A stretch of 34,724 nt of DNA, from NCBI RefSeq assembly GCF_022179745.1, contig NZ_BPRD01000029.1, forward strand, positions 1 to 34,724, read 5' to 3'. Every line of letters starts with the position of its first letter. Position 1 is the stretch's first letter. A program made the translations under genes and the position numbers. Shown piece after piece: positions 16,003-24,600 of the stretch. The DNA is from Methylorubrum podarium. Lineage in GTDB: Bacteria > Pseudomonadota > Alphaproteobacteria > Rhizobiales > Beijerinckiaceae. The notes under the pieces were generated by a model. The model was given only the letters and a program-made list of their open reading frames with translations, was not told where the DNA came from and searched no databases.

Positions 16003-16260
16003 TCAGCGACCCGCCTCGAAGAACGGCCGGAAGTTCTCCAGCCACTCGCGCAGCCAGACCTCGGCCGCCTGCTTGGCCCCGTCCGCCTCGGTCGCGTGGC
16101 CCCAGATGTCCTCGGAGAGCGGGCTCCACCATGTCCAGAGGCGGTTCGATCCGTCGTACTCGACGGTGGCGACCTCGATCGCACCGATCCGTCCGGTGAA
16201 ACGCTGCAGGGGCACCTCGGACAGGCCGCCCTGCGTCCAGGTGATCGTGTCGTTCGCCAT
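16003..16260 (-). CDS. Hypothetical protein, 85 aa
   Basis: From ATG 16260 the frame encodes a compact, Trp-rich soluble protein (ITWTQGGLSEVPLQRF, YDGSNRLWTWWSPLSEDIWG, EVWLREWLENFRPFFEAG). The alternation suggests a small beta sheet followed by a C-terminal helix. The frame is open further upstream, but there it becomes Arg/Ser-rich and is unlikely to be coding. No strong ribosome site is seen. Family not recognised. Confidence 0.65.
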   Translation of the reverse strand: MANDTITWTQGGLSEVPLQRFTGRIGAIEVATVEYDGSNRLWTWWSPLSEDIWGHATEADGAKQAAEVWLREWLENFRPFFEAGR

Positions 16261-16586
16261 GGCTTCACAACGCGGGCGGCGCCGCCCGCGTTCGACGGTC
16301 AGAGGGGTGGTCGAAGGGTGATGTCGGAATGCGACGGGGACGAAGAATTGAGCGTGCAGGGCCGTTCGGACTTGACGGGATCGAACCCTTCCGGCATGCG
16401 CGCGTTGTCTGCCCATCGTCGCCGTGCGCTCGATGTGCGGCTCCACAGGAACTACCGAACCCCATGCCCGACGACAGTAGTCGATCGACCACGCCGCCTT
16501 CGGCCAACCGCGTGATCTGCGCCTGATCGTCTGATCCGGCTCACCCGCGACCGGCCTTTGGCGGCTGGTCCGACAAGAGGTGAGCC
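16261..16586. other. Intergenic region without recognised features (326 bp)
   Basis: Divergent gap between the 85-aa gene and the 72-aa gene. Short open frames on both strands have biased, non-protein-like composition. A stretch at 16374-16394 resembles a tRNA T-arm, but no tRNA can be folded around it. No promoter could be called. Confidence 0.4.
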
Positions 16587-16805
16587 ATGACTGACTCCAC
16601 CACCATCTCCCGGCGTGCCCGCTCCCGCGCGGCGAAGTCCGGCCGCAACAGCAGCGTCGTGCTCGTCGTGGCGCTGATGATGGCACTCGTCTTCGTACCC
16701 GTGCTGGCCCTTCACGCGGCTGCCCTCTCGGGCGCCGTGGCCGGCGACGAGGTTCGGCCGGACGAAGTCGCCACCGCCGTGACCCACAAGAAGGTGCCGG
16801 GTTGA
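16587..16805 (+). CDS. Small single-TM hypothetical protein
   Basis: 72 residues: a basic N-terminus (SRRARSRAAKSGRN) followed by one hydrophobic helix (SVVLVVALMMALVFVPVLAL, about 23-42) and a short polar tail (GDEVRPDEVATAVTHKKVPG). AGAGGTG lies 4 nt before the ATG. The positive N-terminus predicts that the C-terminus faces the periplasm. It is a single-gene unit ended by the strong hairpin at 16861. No family recognised. Confidence 0.7.
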   Translation: MTDSTTISRRARSRAAKSGRNSSVVLVVALMMALVFVPVLALHAAALSGAVAGDEVRPDEVATAVTHKKVPG

Positions 16806-16860
16806 CGCCTTAAACCGAAAGCGGCGCCGTCCTCGGCGACTGCTTTCGCTGATCGAACAA

Positions 16861-16889
16861 AAAAGGGGGCGCCCGAAGCGCCCCCTTTT
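16861..16889. terminator. Strong intrinsic terminator (bidirectional)
   Basis: A perfect 12-bp stem, AAAAGGGGGCGC (16861-16872) and GCGCCCCCTTTT (16878-16889), with a 5-nt loop. A T-run follows on the plus strand and six A's precede it, giving a T-run on the minus strand. It ends the 72-aa gene transcript and could also stop transcription coming from the chemotaxis gene on the minus strand. Confidence 0.9.
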
Positions 16890-16909
16890 CTCATAAGATC
16901 ATGGTCTCG

Positions 16910-17071
16910 TACGGCTTCCGTCTGATCACTTCGGTTTCTCCCCCGTCATTGCGAGGCGAAGCCGTGGCAATCCAGGGCGCGCGCTTTCCGGAGAGGTCGC
17001 GCCCTGGATCGCTTCGGCTCCGCCTCGCGATGACGAATCAGGCAAAGCTCGAGGTGATCAGCCGGAAACCG
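16910..17071. repeat. Nested palindromic intergenic repeat B
   Basis: The left end, TACGGCTTCCGTCTGATC plus CTTCGG (16910-16934), matches repeat A at 7491-7515. The right end, GAGGTGATCAGCCGGAAACC (17051-17070), is its inverted copy, so the unit has terminal inverted repeats. Inside, 16941-17036 is an independent long palindrome with arms of about 37 bp: GTCATTGCGAGGCG... faces its complement ...CGCCTCGCGATGAC, with ATCCAGGGCGCG next to the loop. The GTCATTGCGAGG element is a widespread bacterial intergenic repeat type. The right end stops 3 bp before the chemotaxis gene's stop codon. Confidence 0.75.
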
Positions 17072-17073
17072 TC

Positions 17074-18771
17074 TCAGGCCGCGCGCACCGTCGAGAGGAA
17101 GTGCGCCACTTCCGCCCGCAGATGCTCGGATTGCCGCGACAGTTCGGAGGCGGAAGCCAGCACCTGGGTGGCGGCGGCGCCGGTCTCTTCCGAGGCCTGC
17201 GCCACGCCCGCGATGTTGCTGGTCACCTCGCCCGCGCCGACCGCCGCCTGGGAGACGTTGCGCACGATCTCCTGGGTCGCCGCGCCCTGCTCCTCCACCG
17301 CCGCCGCGATCGTCGCGGTCACGGAGTTGATCTCGCGGATGCGCCCAGTGATGCCGCCGATCGCCGTGACCGCTTGTCCGGTCGCGCCCTGGATCTGCGC
17401 GATCTGGCCCGAGATTTCGTCCGTCGCCCGCGAGGTCTGGGCGGCGAGTTCCTTCACCTCGCTCGCCACCACGGCGAAGCCCCGGCCGGCCTCTCCGGCC
17501 CGTGCCGCCTCGATCGTCGCGTTGAGGGCCAGCAGGTTCGTCTGGCTGGCGATGTCGGCGATGAGCTTGACCACGTCGCCGATCCGGGCCGCCGCCTGGC
17601 TCAGCTCGTGGACTAGGACGGCGCTCTGGTCCGCCTCGCCGACCGCGAGCTGAGCCATCTCGGCCGAGGTGCCGACCTGCCGGCCGATCTCATGCACGGA
17701 GGCGCCGAGCTCTTCGGCCGCGGCCGCGACGGTGCTGACGTTGGAGGCGGCCTCTTCGGCCGCCGCCGCGACGGTGGTCGACTGGCCCGCCGTCTCGGTG
17801 GCGGTGGCGGTCATCTGCTGGGCGGTGGCCTGCAGCTCGGTCGCCGAGGACGAGACCATGCCGACCACGCCGCCCACGGCGCGCTCGAAGCCGTCGGCCA
17901 GCTCGATCATGGTGCGGCGGCGCTCGATGGCGGCGGCTTCGTCCGCCGCGCGGCGGAGTTCGGCCTGCTCGACGGCCTTGCGCGCGACGAGGGCCTTGAT
18001 CCCTTCCACGGCACGGGCGACGGCACCGATCTCATCACCGCGGCGCGCCTCGGCGATGTCGGTCTCGATCTCGCCCTCGGCCATCCGCTGAAGCACGCGA
18101 ACGAGCCGGTTGATCGGCCGTGCGACGCCGGCGACGGCGATCAGACCGAGCAGGCCGAAGGCGACGATCAGGCCGGAGACGGCAATCGCCGTCAGTGCCA
18201 GCGCGGCGGACTTGCCGAGCTCCCCGGCCTGACGCTTCGCCTCTTCGAGATCGCTGATGTTCGAGGCGATGCGCTTCTGGATGGCGTCGATCACCTTGGC
18301 GCGGACCGGACGGACCACCTCGAACGAAACCTTCGCCGCCTCTTCGTTCCGGTTCTTCATTCCCAGATCGATCGAACGCTCCATCGTCGTGAAGAAGCCC
18401 GAGACCGTGGCCTTGACCTCGCCGAGCATGGTCCGGCGCGCGTCGGTATCAGCGAGCGCGACCAGTCGGTCCATGCCGGCCAGCGCGCGCTCCCGCGCCT
18501 CCTCGAAGCGCCGGTGCTGGGCCGCGAGGGTGGACGGATCGGTCTCGAGGATGATGTTCTTCTCGCTGATCACCGACTCGTCGATGGCGAGGGCGGTCTG
18601 CAGCGCCGTGATCACCCGCGCCGCGCGCACGTCCACGACGTCCTGGGTCGTTCGCTCCAGCTGGTCGAGCGTGTCTCGCGCCAGAACGACGATCCCGGCC
18701 GCGACGAGCGCGACCAATGCCGCCGGGATGGCCAGCTTGCCGAGGAGCTTGAGATTGGTGAACCAGCGCAT
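17074..18771 (-). CDS. Methyl-accepting chemotaxis protein
   Basis: 565 residues from ATG 18771, chosen because [20 protein letters not shown] gives a normal N-terminal membrane helix; an ATG at 18825 would add 18 polar residues. TM1 (about 12-32) is followed by a periplasmic helical sensor of about 150 residues (4HB-MCP type), TM2 (about 188-212, [20 protein letters not shown]), HAMP ([20 protein letters not shown]) and the coiled-coil signalling domain. The hairpin tip is [20 protein letters not shown], which binds CheA/CheW. No C-terminal CheR-docking pentapeptide is present (it ends LSTVRAA). The ligand is unknown. No che genes are nearby, so this is an orphan receptor. Confidence 0.95.
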   Translation of the reverse strand: MRWFTNLKLLGKLAIPAALVALVAAGIVVLARDTLDQLERTTQDVVDVRAARVITALQTALAIDESVISEKNIILETDPSTLAAQHRRFEEARERALAGMDRLVALADTDARRTMLGEVKATVSGFFTTMERSIDLGMKNRNEEAAKVSFEVVRPVRAKVIDAIQKRIASNISDLEEAKRQAGELGKSAALALTAIAVSGLIVAFGLLGLIAVAGVARPINRLVRVLQRMAEGEIETDIAEARRGDEIGAVARAVEGIKALVARKAVEQAELRRAADEAAAIERRRTMIELADGFERAVGGVVGMVSSSATELQATAQQMTATATETAGQSTTVAAAAEEAASNVSTVAAAAEELGASVHEIGRQVGTSAEMAQLAVGEADQSAVLVHELSQAAARIGDVVKLIADIASQTNLLALNATIEAARAGEAGRGFAVVASEVKELAAQTSRATDEISGQIAQIQGATGQAVTAIGGITGRIREINSVTATIAAAVEEQGAATQEIVRNVSQAAVGAGEVTSNIAGVAQASEETGAAATQVLASASELSRQSEHLRAEVAHFLSTVRAA

Positions 18772-19153
18772 CTGTCTGCGTCGCAGGGACTGTATCGAAG
18801 TATCCGTAGGTCGCCCCGACCACATCGGATCACGAATTTGTGAGGCAACGACGGTTAATAAGAAGCAACTACAAGGAGAGAAACCATCAATATCATCTCA
18901 CAACATATGTTGGTAAGTTCGTGACGCGAGTACGACCACCTGTGAATCGGATCCCGTCTCAAAGATCCGTTTTTTTACGCTCGTCGGTCCGATGCACGAC
19001 GGACTGCCGTGGGAAGGGTCGGCCGATCATTGGCGTCGCCGCCGCGCTGCGTTGCGGTCGCCCGCCTTCCGATCGGGTCGAGCTTGGCGTAAGTGCCCTC
19101 GCAGGTTTCCCGGCAGCCCGCCCCCACCGTCACTCTCCAGGCCCTGCGGACGC
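18772..19153. other. Divergent intergenic region with AT-rich island (382 bp)
   Basis: Separates the chemotaxis gene (minus) from the ABC-F gene (plus). The segment 18840-18980 is markedly less GC-rich than its surroundings. It contains AAGGAG (18873-18878) without a canonical start codon at a useful distance, the perfect 12-bp palindrome CAACATATGTTG (18901-18912) and the terminator-like hairpin at 18948. A leader or small RNA is possible but not shown. Confidence 0.45.
18948..18976 (+). terminator. Terminator-like hairpin in ABC-F leader
   Basis: CGGATC (18948-18953) pairs with GATCCG (18964-18969) around a 10-nt loop and is followed at once by seven T's (18970-18976). The stem is short, but the T-run is rare in this GC-rich DNA. 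No gene precedes it on the plus strand, so it would end a small RNA or act as an attenuator 178 bp before the ABC-F start. Confidence 0.45.
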
Positions 19154-20776
19154 ATGATTCGTCTCGACAAGATCGGTAAGCAGAACGGTCGCCAGATCGT
19201 CTTCATCGAGGCGTCGGCTGCCCTGCAGAAGGGCGAGAAGGCCGGCCTCGTCGGCCCGAACGGCGCCGGCAAGACCACGCTCTTCCGCATGATGACCGGG
19301 CAGGAACAGCCCGACGAGGGCCAGGTCTCGTCGGAGCGCGGCATCACCATCGGCTATTTCAGCCAGGATGTCGGCGAGATGGCGGGACGCACCGTCGTCG
19401 CCGAAGTGATGGACGGCGCCGGCCCCGTCAGCATCGTCGCGGCCGAGCTGAAGGAGCTCGAAGCGGCTCTGGCCGACCCCGACCGCGCCGACGAGATGGA
19501 CGCCCTGGTCGAGCGCTACGGCGAGGTGCAGGCCCGGTTCGAGGAGCTCGACGGCTACGCGCTGGAGGGCCGCGCCTACGAGGTGCTGGCCGGCCTCGGT
19601 TTCTCCCAGGAGATGATGGACGGCGATGTCGGCCGGCTCTCCGGCGGCTGGAAGATGCGCGTGGCGCTGGCGCGCATCCTGCTGATGCGTCCGGACGTGA
19701 TGCTGCTCGACGAGCCGAGCAACCACCTCGACCTCGAGAGCCTGATCTGGCTCGAATCCTTCCTCAAGGGCTATGACGGCGCGCTGCTGATGACCTCGCA
19801 CGACCGCGAGTTCATGAACCGCATCGTCACGAAGGTCATCGAGATCGACGGCGGCACGCTCACCACCTTCTCCGGCGACTACGCCTTCTACGAGCAGCAG
19901 CGGGCGTTGAACGAGCAGCAGCAGCAGGCGCAGTTCGAGCGCCAGCAGGCGATGCTCGCCAAGGAGATCAAGTTCATCGAGCGCTTCAAGGCCCGTGCCA
20001 GCCACGCCGCGCAGGTCCAGAGCCGGGTGAAGAAGCTCGACAAGATCGAGCGGGTGGAGCCGCCGCGTCGCCGCCAGACCGTCGCCTTCGAGTTCCAGCC
20101 GGCGCCGCGCTCCGGCGACGACGTCGCCATGCTCAAGGGCGTGCACAAGCGCTACGGCAGCCGGATCATCTACGAGGGGCTCGACTTCTCGATCCGGCGC
20201 AGGGAGCGCTGGTGCGTGATGGGCATCAACGGCGCCGGCAAGTCGACGCTGCTGAAGCTCGTCACCGGCACGGCCCAGCCCGATGCCGGCACGGTGGCCG
20301 TCGGCGGCAGCGTCAAGCTCGGCTACTTCGCCCAGCACGCCATGGACCTGCTCGACGGCGACCTGACGGTGTTCGAGGATCTGGAGAGCAGCTTCCCGCA
20401 GGCGGGCCAGGGCTCGCTGCGGGCGCTCGCCGGCTGCTTCGGCTTCTCCGGCGACGACGTGGAGAAGCCGTGCCGGGTCCTGTCCGGCGGCGAGAAGGCT
20501 CGGCTGGTCATGGCCAAGATGCTCTACGACCCGCCGAACTTCCTCGTCCTCGACGAGCCGACCAACCACCTCGACATCGCCACCAAGGAGATGCTGATCG
20601 GCGCGCTCTCGGGCTTCGAGGGGACGATGCTGTTCGTCAGCCACGACCGGCACTTCCTGGCCGCCCTGTCGAACCGGGTGCTCGAGGTGACGGGCAACGG
20701 CATCCGGCAGTACGGGGGCGGCTACACCGAATACGTGGCGAGCACCGGACAGGAAGCGCCGGGCCTCCGAAGCTGA
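19154..20776 (+). CDS. ABC-F family ATPase (YbiT-like)
   Basis: 540 residues from ATG 19154, where homology to ABC-F proteins begins (MIRLDKIGKQNG). Two nucleotide-binding domains lie in one chain without membrane segments. NBD1 has GLVGPNGAGKTT, LSGGWKMRVALA and MLLDEPSNHLDLES; NBD2 has MGINGAGKST, LSGGEKARLVMA and LVLDEPTNHLDIA. Between them a charged helical linker (about residues 245-325, including Gln-rich YEQQRALNEQQQQAQFER) is the P-site tRNA-interaction motif. Family members bind the ribosomal E site and modulate translation. The length and paired Walker/signature motifs fit housekeeping YbiT/Uup-like proteins more than antibiotic-resistance members, but subfamily is not certain. It converges with the next gene, 7 bp away. 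Confidence 0.93.
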   Translation: MIRLDKIGKQNGRQIVFIEASAALQKGEKAGLVGPNGAGKTTLFRMMTGQEQPDEGQVSSERGITIGYFSQDVGEMAGRTVVAEVMDGAGPVSIVAAELKELEAALADPDRADEMDALVERYGEVQARFEELDGYALEGRAYEVLAGLGFSQEMMDGDVGRLSGGWKMRVALARILLMRPDVMLLDEPSNHLDLESLIWLESFLKGYDGALLMTSHDREFMNRIVTKVIEIDGGTLTTFSGDYAFYEQQRALNEQQQQAQFERQQAMLAKEIKFIERFKARASHAAQVQSRVKKLDKIERVEPPRRRQTVAFEFQPAPRSGDDVAMLKGVHKRYGSRIIYEGLDFSIRRRERWCVMGINGAGKSTLLKLVTGTAQPDAGTVAVGGSVKLGYFAQHAMDLLDGDLTVFEDLESSFPQAGQGSLRALAGCFGFSGDDVEKPCRVLSGGEKARLVMAKMLYDPPNFLVLDEPTNHLDIATKEMLIGALSGFEGTMLFVSHDRHFLAALSNRVLEVTGNGIRQYGGGYTEYVASTGQEAPGLRS

Positions 20777-20783
20777 CCGCCGC

Positions 20784-21140
20784 TCACGGATCGAGCGCGA
20801 GACCGTCGTAGCGGGCGACGAGACCGGGCGGCGCGACGATGCGCCAAGCGGTCAGCAGCGCCCCGCGCAGCGTCTCTTCCTCGGCCAGGTCGAGGTCGAG
20901 GCTGGTCCAGCCGCGCGTGCCCCAGGCGCCCGGCACGGGCTCGAAGGCGTCCGGCTCCCCTTCGATCAGGTGAGCCTGCGCCTCGGGCGTCAGCTTCACG
21001 ACCACCCGCGCCTCGTCGGTCCAGAGCGTCGCGAAAATCCGTCCGCCGACCCGGAAGTCGGGATGGCCCTGATGCGCGCCCTCGACCGCCTCCGGCAACA
21101 GGAGCGCGAGGGCGCGCACGTCCTCCGGCAGGCAGGCCAT
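20784..21140 (-). CDS. MmcQ/YjbR family protein
   Basis: 118 residues with the YjbR fold pattern: DVRALALLLPEAVEGAHQGHPDFRVGGRIFATLW, then VVVKLTPEAQAHLI, and a C-terminal GWTSLDLDL followed by an amphipathic helix (LRGALLTAWRIVAP). The family has a double-wing (CyaY-like) fold and is often called DNA-binding, but no role is established. It follows the 79-aa gene by 6 bp and may be co-transcribed with it. Confidence 0.9.
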   Translation of the reverse strand: MACLPEDVRALALLLPEAVEGAHQGHPDFRVGGRIFATLWTDEARVVVKLTPEAQAHLIEGEPDAFEPVPGAWGTRGWTSLDLDLAEEETLRGALLTAWRIVAPPGLVARYDGLALDP

Positions 21141-21146
21141 CCGGCG

Positions 21147-21386
21147 CTAGGCCCGGCTCGTCGGAGCCTGCCACGCGGTGCCCGGATGCTCGCGGACGTC
21201 GCCGTTCCGCGTCCCGGTGTCGCTGTCGCTCACCCATTCGCCCGGCTCGGCGATCTCGACGATCTCGTCCTCGGGGTAGGCCGCCTCCACGAACAGGCGA
21301 GCCTCGCCCTCGGCGGCGGCCCTCACGGTCACCAGCGGGCGCTCGCCGCCCGTGCCGCGCACCCGCGCGATGAAAAGCTTAGTCAT
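21147..21386 (-). CDS. Hypothetical protein, 79 aa
   Basis: A small soluble protein, MTKLFIARVRGTGGERPLVT at the start, then an acidic region (YPEDEIVEIAEPGEW) and a polar tail. The ATG at 21386 has GGAGGGG 8 nt upstream, which fixes the start; an open extension to 21449 has no ribosome site. It probably forms a two-gene unit with the YjbR-like gene. Family not recognised. Confidence 0.75.
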   Translation of the reverse strand: MTKLFIARVRGTGGERPLVTVRAAAEGEARLFVEAAYPEDEIVEIAEPGEWVSDSDTGTRNGDVREHPGTAWQAPTSRA

Positions 21387-21526
21387 GGATGGACCCCTCC
21401 GGCCGCTGTCCCAGGACACGATCAACGCCCGCGGCGCGGAAGAGATCACCCGGTTCGGCCCGCCCGCCCCATCCTCGATGGGCCGCGGCGGTGTCTTCGA
21501 TCGGTCCAGGGGGCCTCAAACGCGTG

Positions 21527-21551
21527 CGGACCGCGCGAGACGCGCGGTCCG
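21527..21551 (-). terminator. Second GC hairpin after the exoprotein gene
   Basis: CGGACCGCGCG (21527-21537) and CGCGCGGTCCG (21541-21551) form a perfect 11-bp stem with a 3-nt AGA loop, 75 bp downstream of the exoprotein stop. No T-tract. It lies in tandem with the hairpin at 21590. Confidence 0.5.
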
Positions 21552-21589
21552 AACGGAGTCGGCGGGGCGGGGCGGCCTTGGAGCCGGGT

Positions 21590-21617
21590 CCGGTCGGCTC
21601 GGGGGCGAGCCGACCGG
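21590..21617 (-). terminator. Hairpin directly after the exoprotein stop codon
   Basis: CCGGTCGGCTCG (21590-21601) and CGAGCCGACCGG (21606-21617) form a perfect 12-bp stem with a 4-nt loop, beginning 8 nt after the stop codon of the 8.4-kb gene. It lacks a T-tract; it is a likely transcript 3'-end structure that stabilises the message or aids termination. Confidence 0.6.
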
Positions 21618-21625
21618 CGTGAGCC

Positions 21626-24600
21626 CTAGACCAGGGCGCCGTAGCGGAAGCCGCCGTCGGCGAAGTCCAGGCGTCCCTCGTAGAGGCCGTTCTGCAGGAA
21701 GTGCTGCATCGGATCGACCTGGGCGGCGGCCACGTCCTTGTAGGTGGACAGGTAGGTGGCGGTGTCGAAGGAGGCGGACGGGTCGCGGCCCTCCTTCCAG
21801 CCGTACTGATCATAGTGGGTGAGCGGGTTGACGCCCGCCGCCTTCACGTCGGCGTAAGCGGCGAGATAGCCCTTGGTGTCGAAGACCGAGTTCGGATTGC
21901 GGCCTTCCTTCCAGCCGTACTGCTCGAAATGCTGGGCGGCGAAGGCGAAGGTGTTGCCGGTGCCCGCGGCCTGGGCCACGTCGGGATTGGACAGGAGGTA
22001 GTACTCCGCGTCGAAGCCGCCGCGGATGTCGCTCGCCCGGCCGATCGCGTCGTGGATCGCCCGGCCCTCGCTCTGCCCGTACTGCAGGTAGTGCGCGAGC
22101 GGGTTCAAGCCGGCGGCCTTCACGTCCGCGTTGGCCGCCAGGTAGAACTCGTTGTCGAAGCGGGCGCCCGGATCGCGGCCTTCCTTCCAGCCGGCCTGCT
22201 CGTACTGGTCGAGCGGGTTGACGCCGGAGGCCCGCACGTCGGGATTGGCCGCCAGGTAGCCCTTGGTCGAGAAGAAGGCGTTCGGGTCGCGGCCCTCGCG
22301 GGCACCGTACTGGGCGAAGTGGGTGTCGGCGTCCTGGCCGGCCTGGAACACGTCCTTGTTGCGGGCCAGATAGTAGAGGTCGTCGACCAGCGGCTTGCCG
22401 TCGTTCACGACGATCGTCGCATCCGAGAACAGGTAGCGCTCGAACCCGCTGACGAGATCGCGGCCCTCCGGCCCGGTGATGGCGGTGATGCCGCCGACGT
22501 CCGTGACGGTGATGGACGCGAAGGACGAGTTGAAGACGAGCGTGTCCGTGCCGCGCCCGCCGGACAGGATGTCGTCGCCCGCGCTGTTGGTGAGGATGTC
22601 GTCGCCCGCACCGCCGGAGAGGCGGTCGGCGAAGGCGGTTCCCTGCAGCACGTCGTTGCCGCCCGTTCCGAGCCCGCTGACGCCGCGGGCGAGGACGCTG
22701 TCGCCGCGGACGGCGAGGTTCTGGATCCGCGTGTCGGCGGCGGGTCCGGTATCGGCCTGGCCGTAGGGCGTCACGGTGTAGAAGGCCTTGAGATACTCGG
22801 CCATGGCGTCCTGCTCGGTGCCCTGCGCCGAGAAGGTCTCGGTGTTGGGCAGCGAGGTCGGCGCGGCGTTGCTCAGCGCGACGCGGTTCTCGCCGTAGGC
22901 CGGGAAGGGATAGTTGTCGCCGCCCAGGCCCGGGGCCGAACTCGTCCCCGTGGTCAGGAAGTCGAGGGTCACGGCGCGGATGCTGCGGTTCGCGTCGCCG
23001 ACGAGCTGGCCGTTCTGCACCAGGGTGTCGACGAGGTAGCCGTCGGCATCGACGATCGCCGCCGAGATGATGCGGCGACCCTCCTGGGTGACGTTGCCGT
23101 TGACGTCGAGCGTCTGGGCCTGCCGGGTCGCGTCGAACGAGAAGCTGATGCCGCCGATCTGCGGGAAGGCACCCGGCGTCGCGCCCGGGGCGACCGACGA
23201 GACGGCGTGTTCGAGCACCCGCTCCAGTTCGGCGGCGGTGACGGTGACCATGGCGAGCGCGTTGTTGAAGCGCAGCGAGTTGGTGACGTCGAGCTGGGAG
23301 ATGTCGCCGGCCGCCTTGCCCGCCGACGGGTTGGCGGCGGGGGGAAGCTCGGCGGTGCCGCCGCCGGCCGTCGAGAACGAGCCGATCGAGTCGCGGATGC
23401 CGCCGCCGTTCTTGATCGAGACGGTGACCGTGTTGTCGTACTGCTTGGCGTACCAGAGGTTCGCGTCGGCGCTCAGATCGCCGAGGTTGGTCTCCTCGGT
23501 GCGGACCTCGCCGCGGCGACCTTCGAGGTACACGCTGGTGCGGCCGAGGATGTTGCCGTCCTGCTGGCGGATGATGTCGGCGACGCCGGCGGTCTCCTGG
23601 ATGCCGTCGTTGTTGGCGTCCAGGCCCTCGATCACCTCGCGCACGAGGTAGCCCTTGGAACCGGGGGTGAAGGCGGCCGCCGTCGAACCCCAGAGCTGCG
23701 CCACCGTGGCGTCATCGACCGCGACCGCACCGGAATTGTCCGGGGTGATCAAGTTGCGGATGACGTTGCCCTGATCGTCGAAGGTGACGTTGAGCCGGCC
23801 GACATAGGAATATTCGGAGGCGGTGTTCACCAGGGCCAGGGTCTGGCCGGAGGCGTTGGTGAAGAATTGCGGGTAGGCACCGCCGCTGGTGTCGCCCGGC
23901 AGCAGACGGTCGTTGCTGTCCGAGAGAAGGGTGTGCGAGCCGCCGCCGATCAGCACGTCGACGTTGCGCAGGAGCGGCGCCAGGGCCTGCTCGTTGGCGA
24001 GTTGCTGCAGGTGGGTGCCGACGATGACCTTGTTGAGGCCGGGATTGGCCGCGAGCACCCGGTCGACCTCGGCGTTGATCTGGCTGGCCAGCAGCGCGAT
24101 CTCGTCACGGCCGGTGAAGCCGTCCACCGTGACGTTGCCGAGGGTGGTCAGCAGCGGCTCGACCTGCGTGGTGGCGCCGATGAAGGCGATCCGCTCGCCG
24201 TTCTCGACGATGACCGTCGACTTGGCGATCTTGTCCGCGCCGGTGCCGGTCTGGGTCGAGGTCGGGCCGGTCTGCGCGAAGGTGGCGAGGTCGCCGTCGC
24301 GATGCACGAGGCCCGACAGAGCGGCCTCGCGGGAGAAGTTCAGGTTGGTCGAGAGGTAGGGGAACAGCGAGCCGACCCAGGTGTCGTCGGCGGCGCCCGC
24401 CGCGGTGCCGAGATTGGCGCCGATGATGTTGGCGACCTCGGTCGGCCCCGCATCGAACTCGTGGTTGCCGAACACCGCCGCCTGGACGCCGATGATGTTC
24501 TGGATGGTGATGTCGGCGCGGCCCGGGGAAGCGGCGAGGCGGCCGTAGGCGTTGGCGCCCGAGAGCCCGAAGAACTGGTTGTAGACCCCGTTATAGGTCG

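Noticed and set aside
16374-16394. T-arm-like GGGTTCGATCCC on the minus strand, a possible tRNA.
   Set aside because: No acceptor stem, anticodon arm or CCA-proximal pairing can be built around it.
21641-22381. Regularly spaced repeats considered as a CRISPR or satellite array.
   Set aside because: The repeats are imperfect at DNA level, vary in length in multiples of codons and are in frame within the exoprotein; they are protein repeats.
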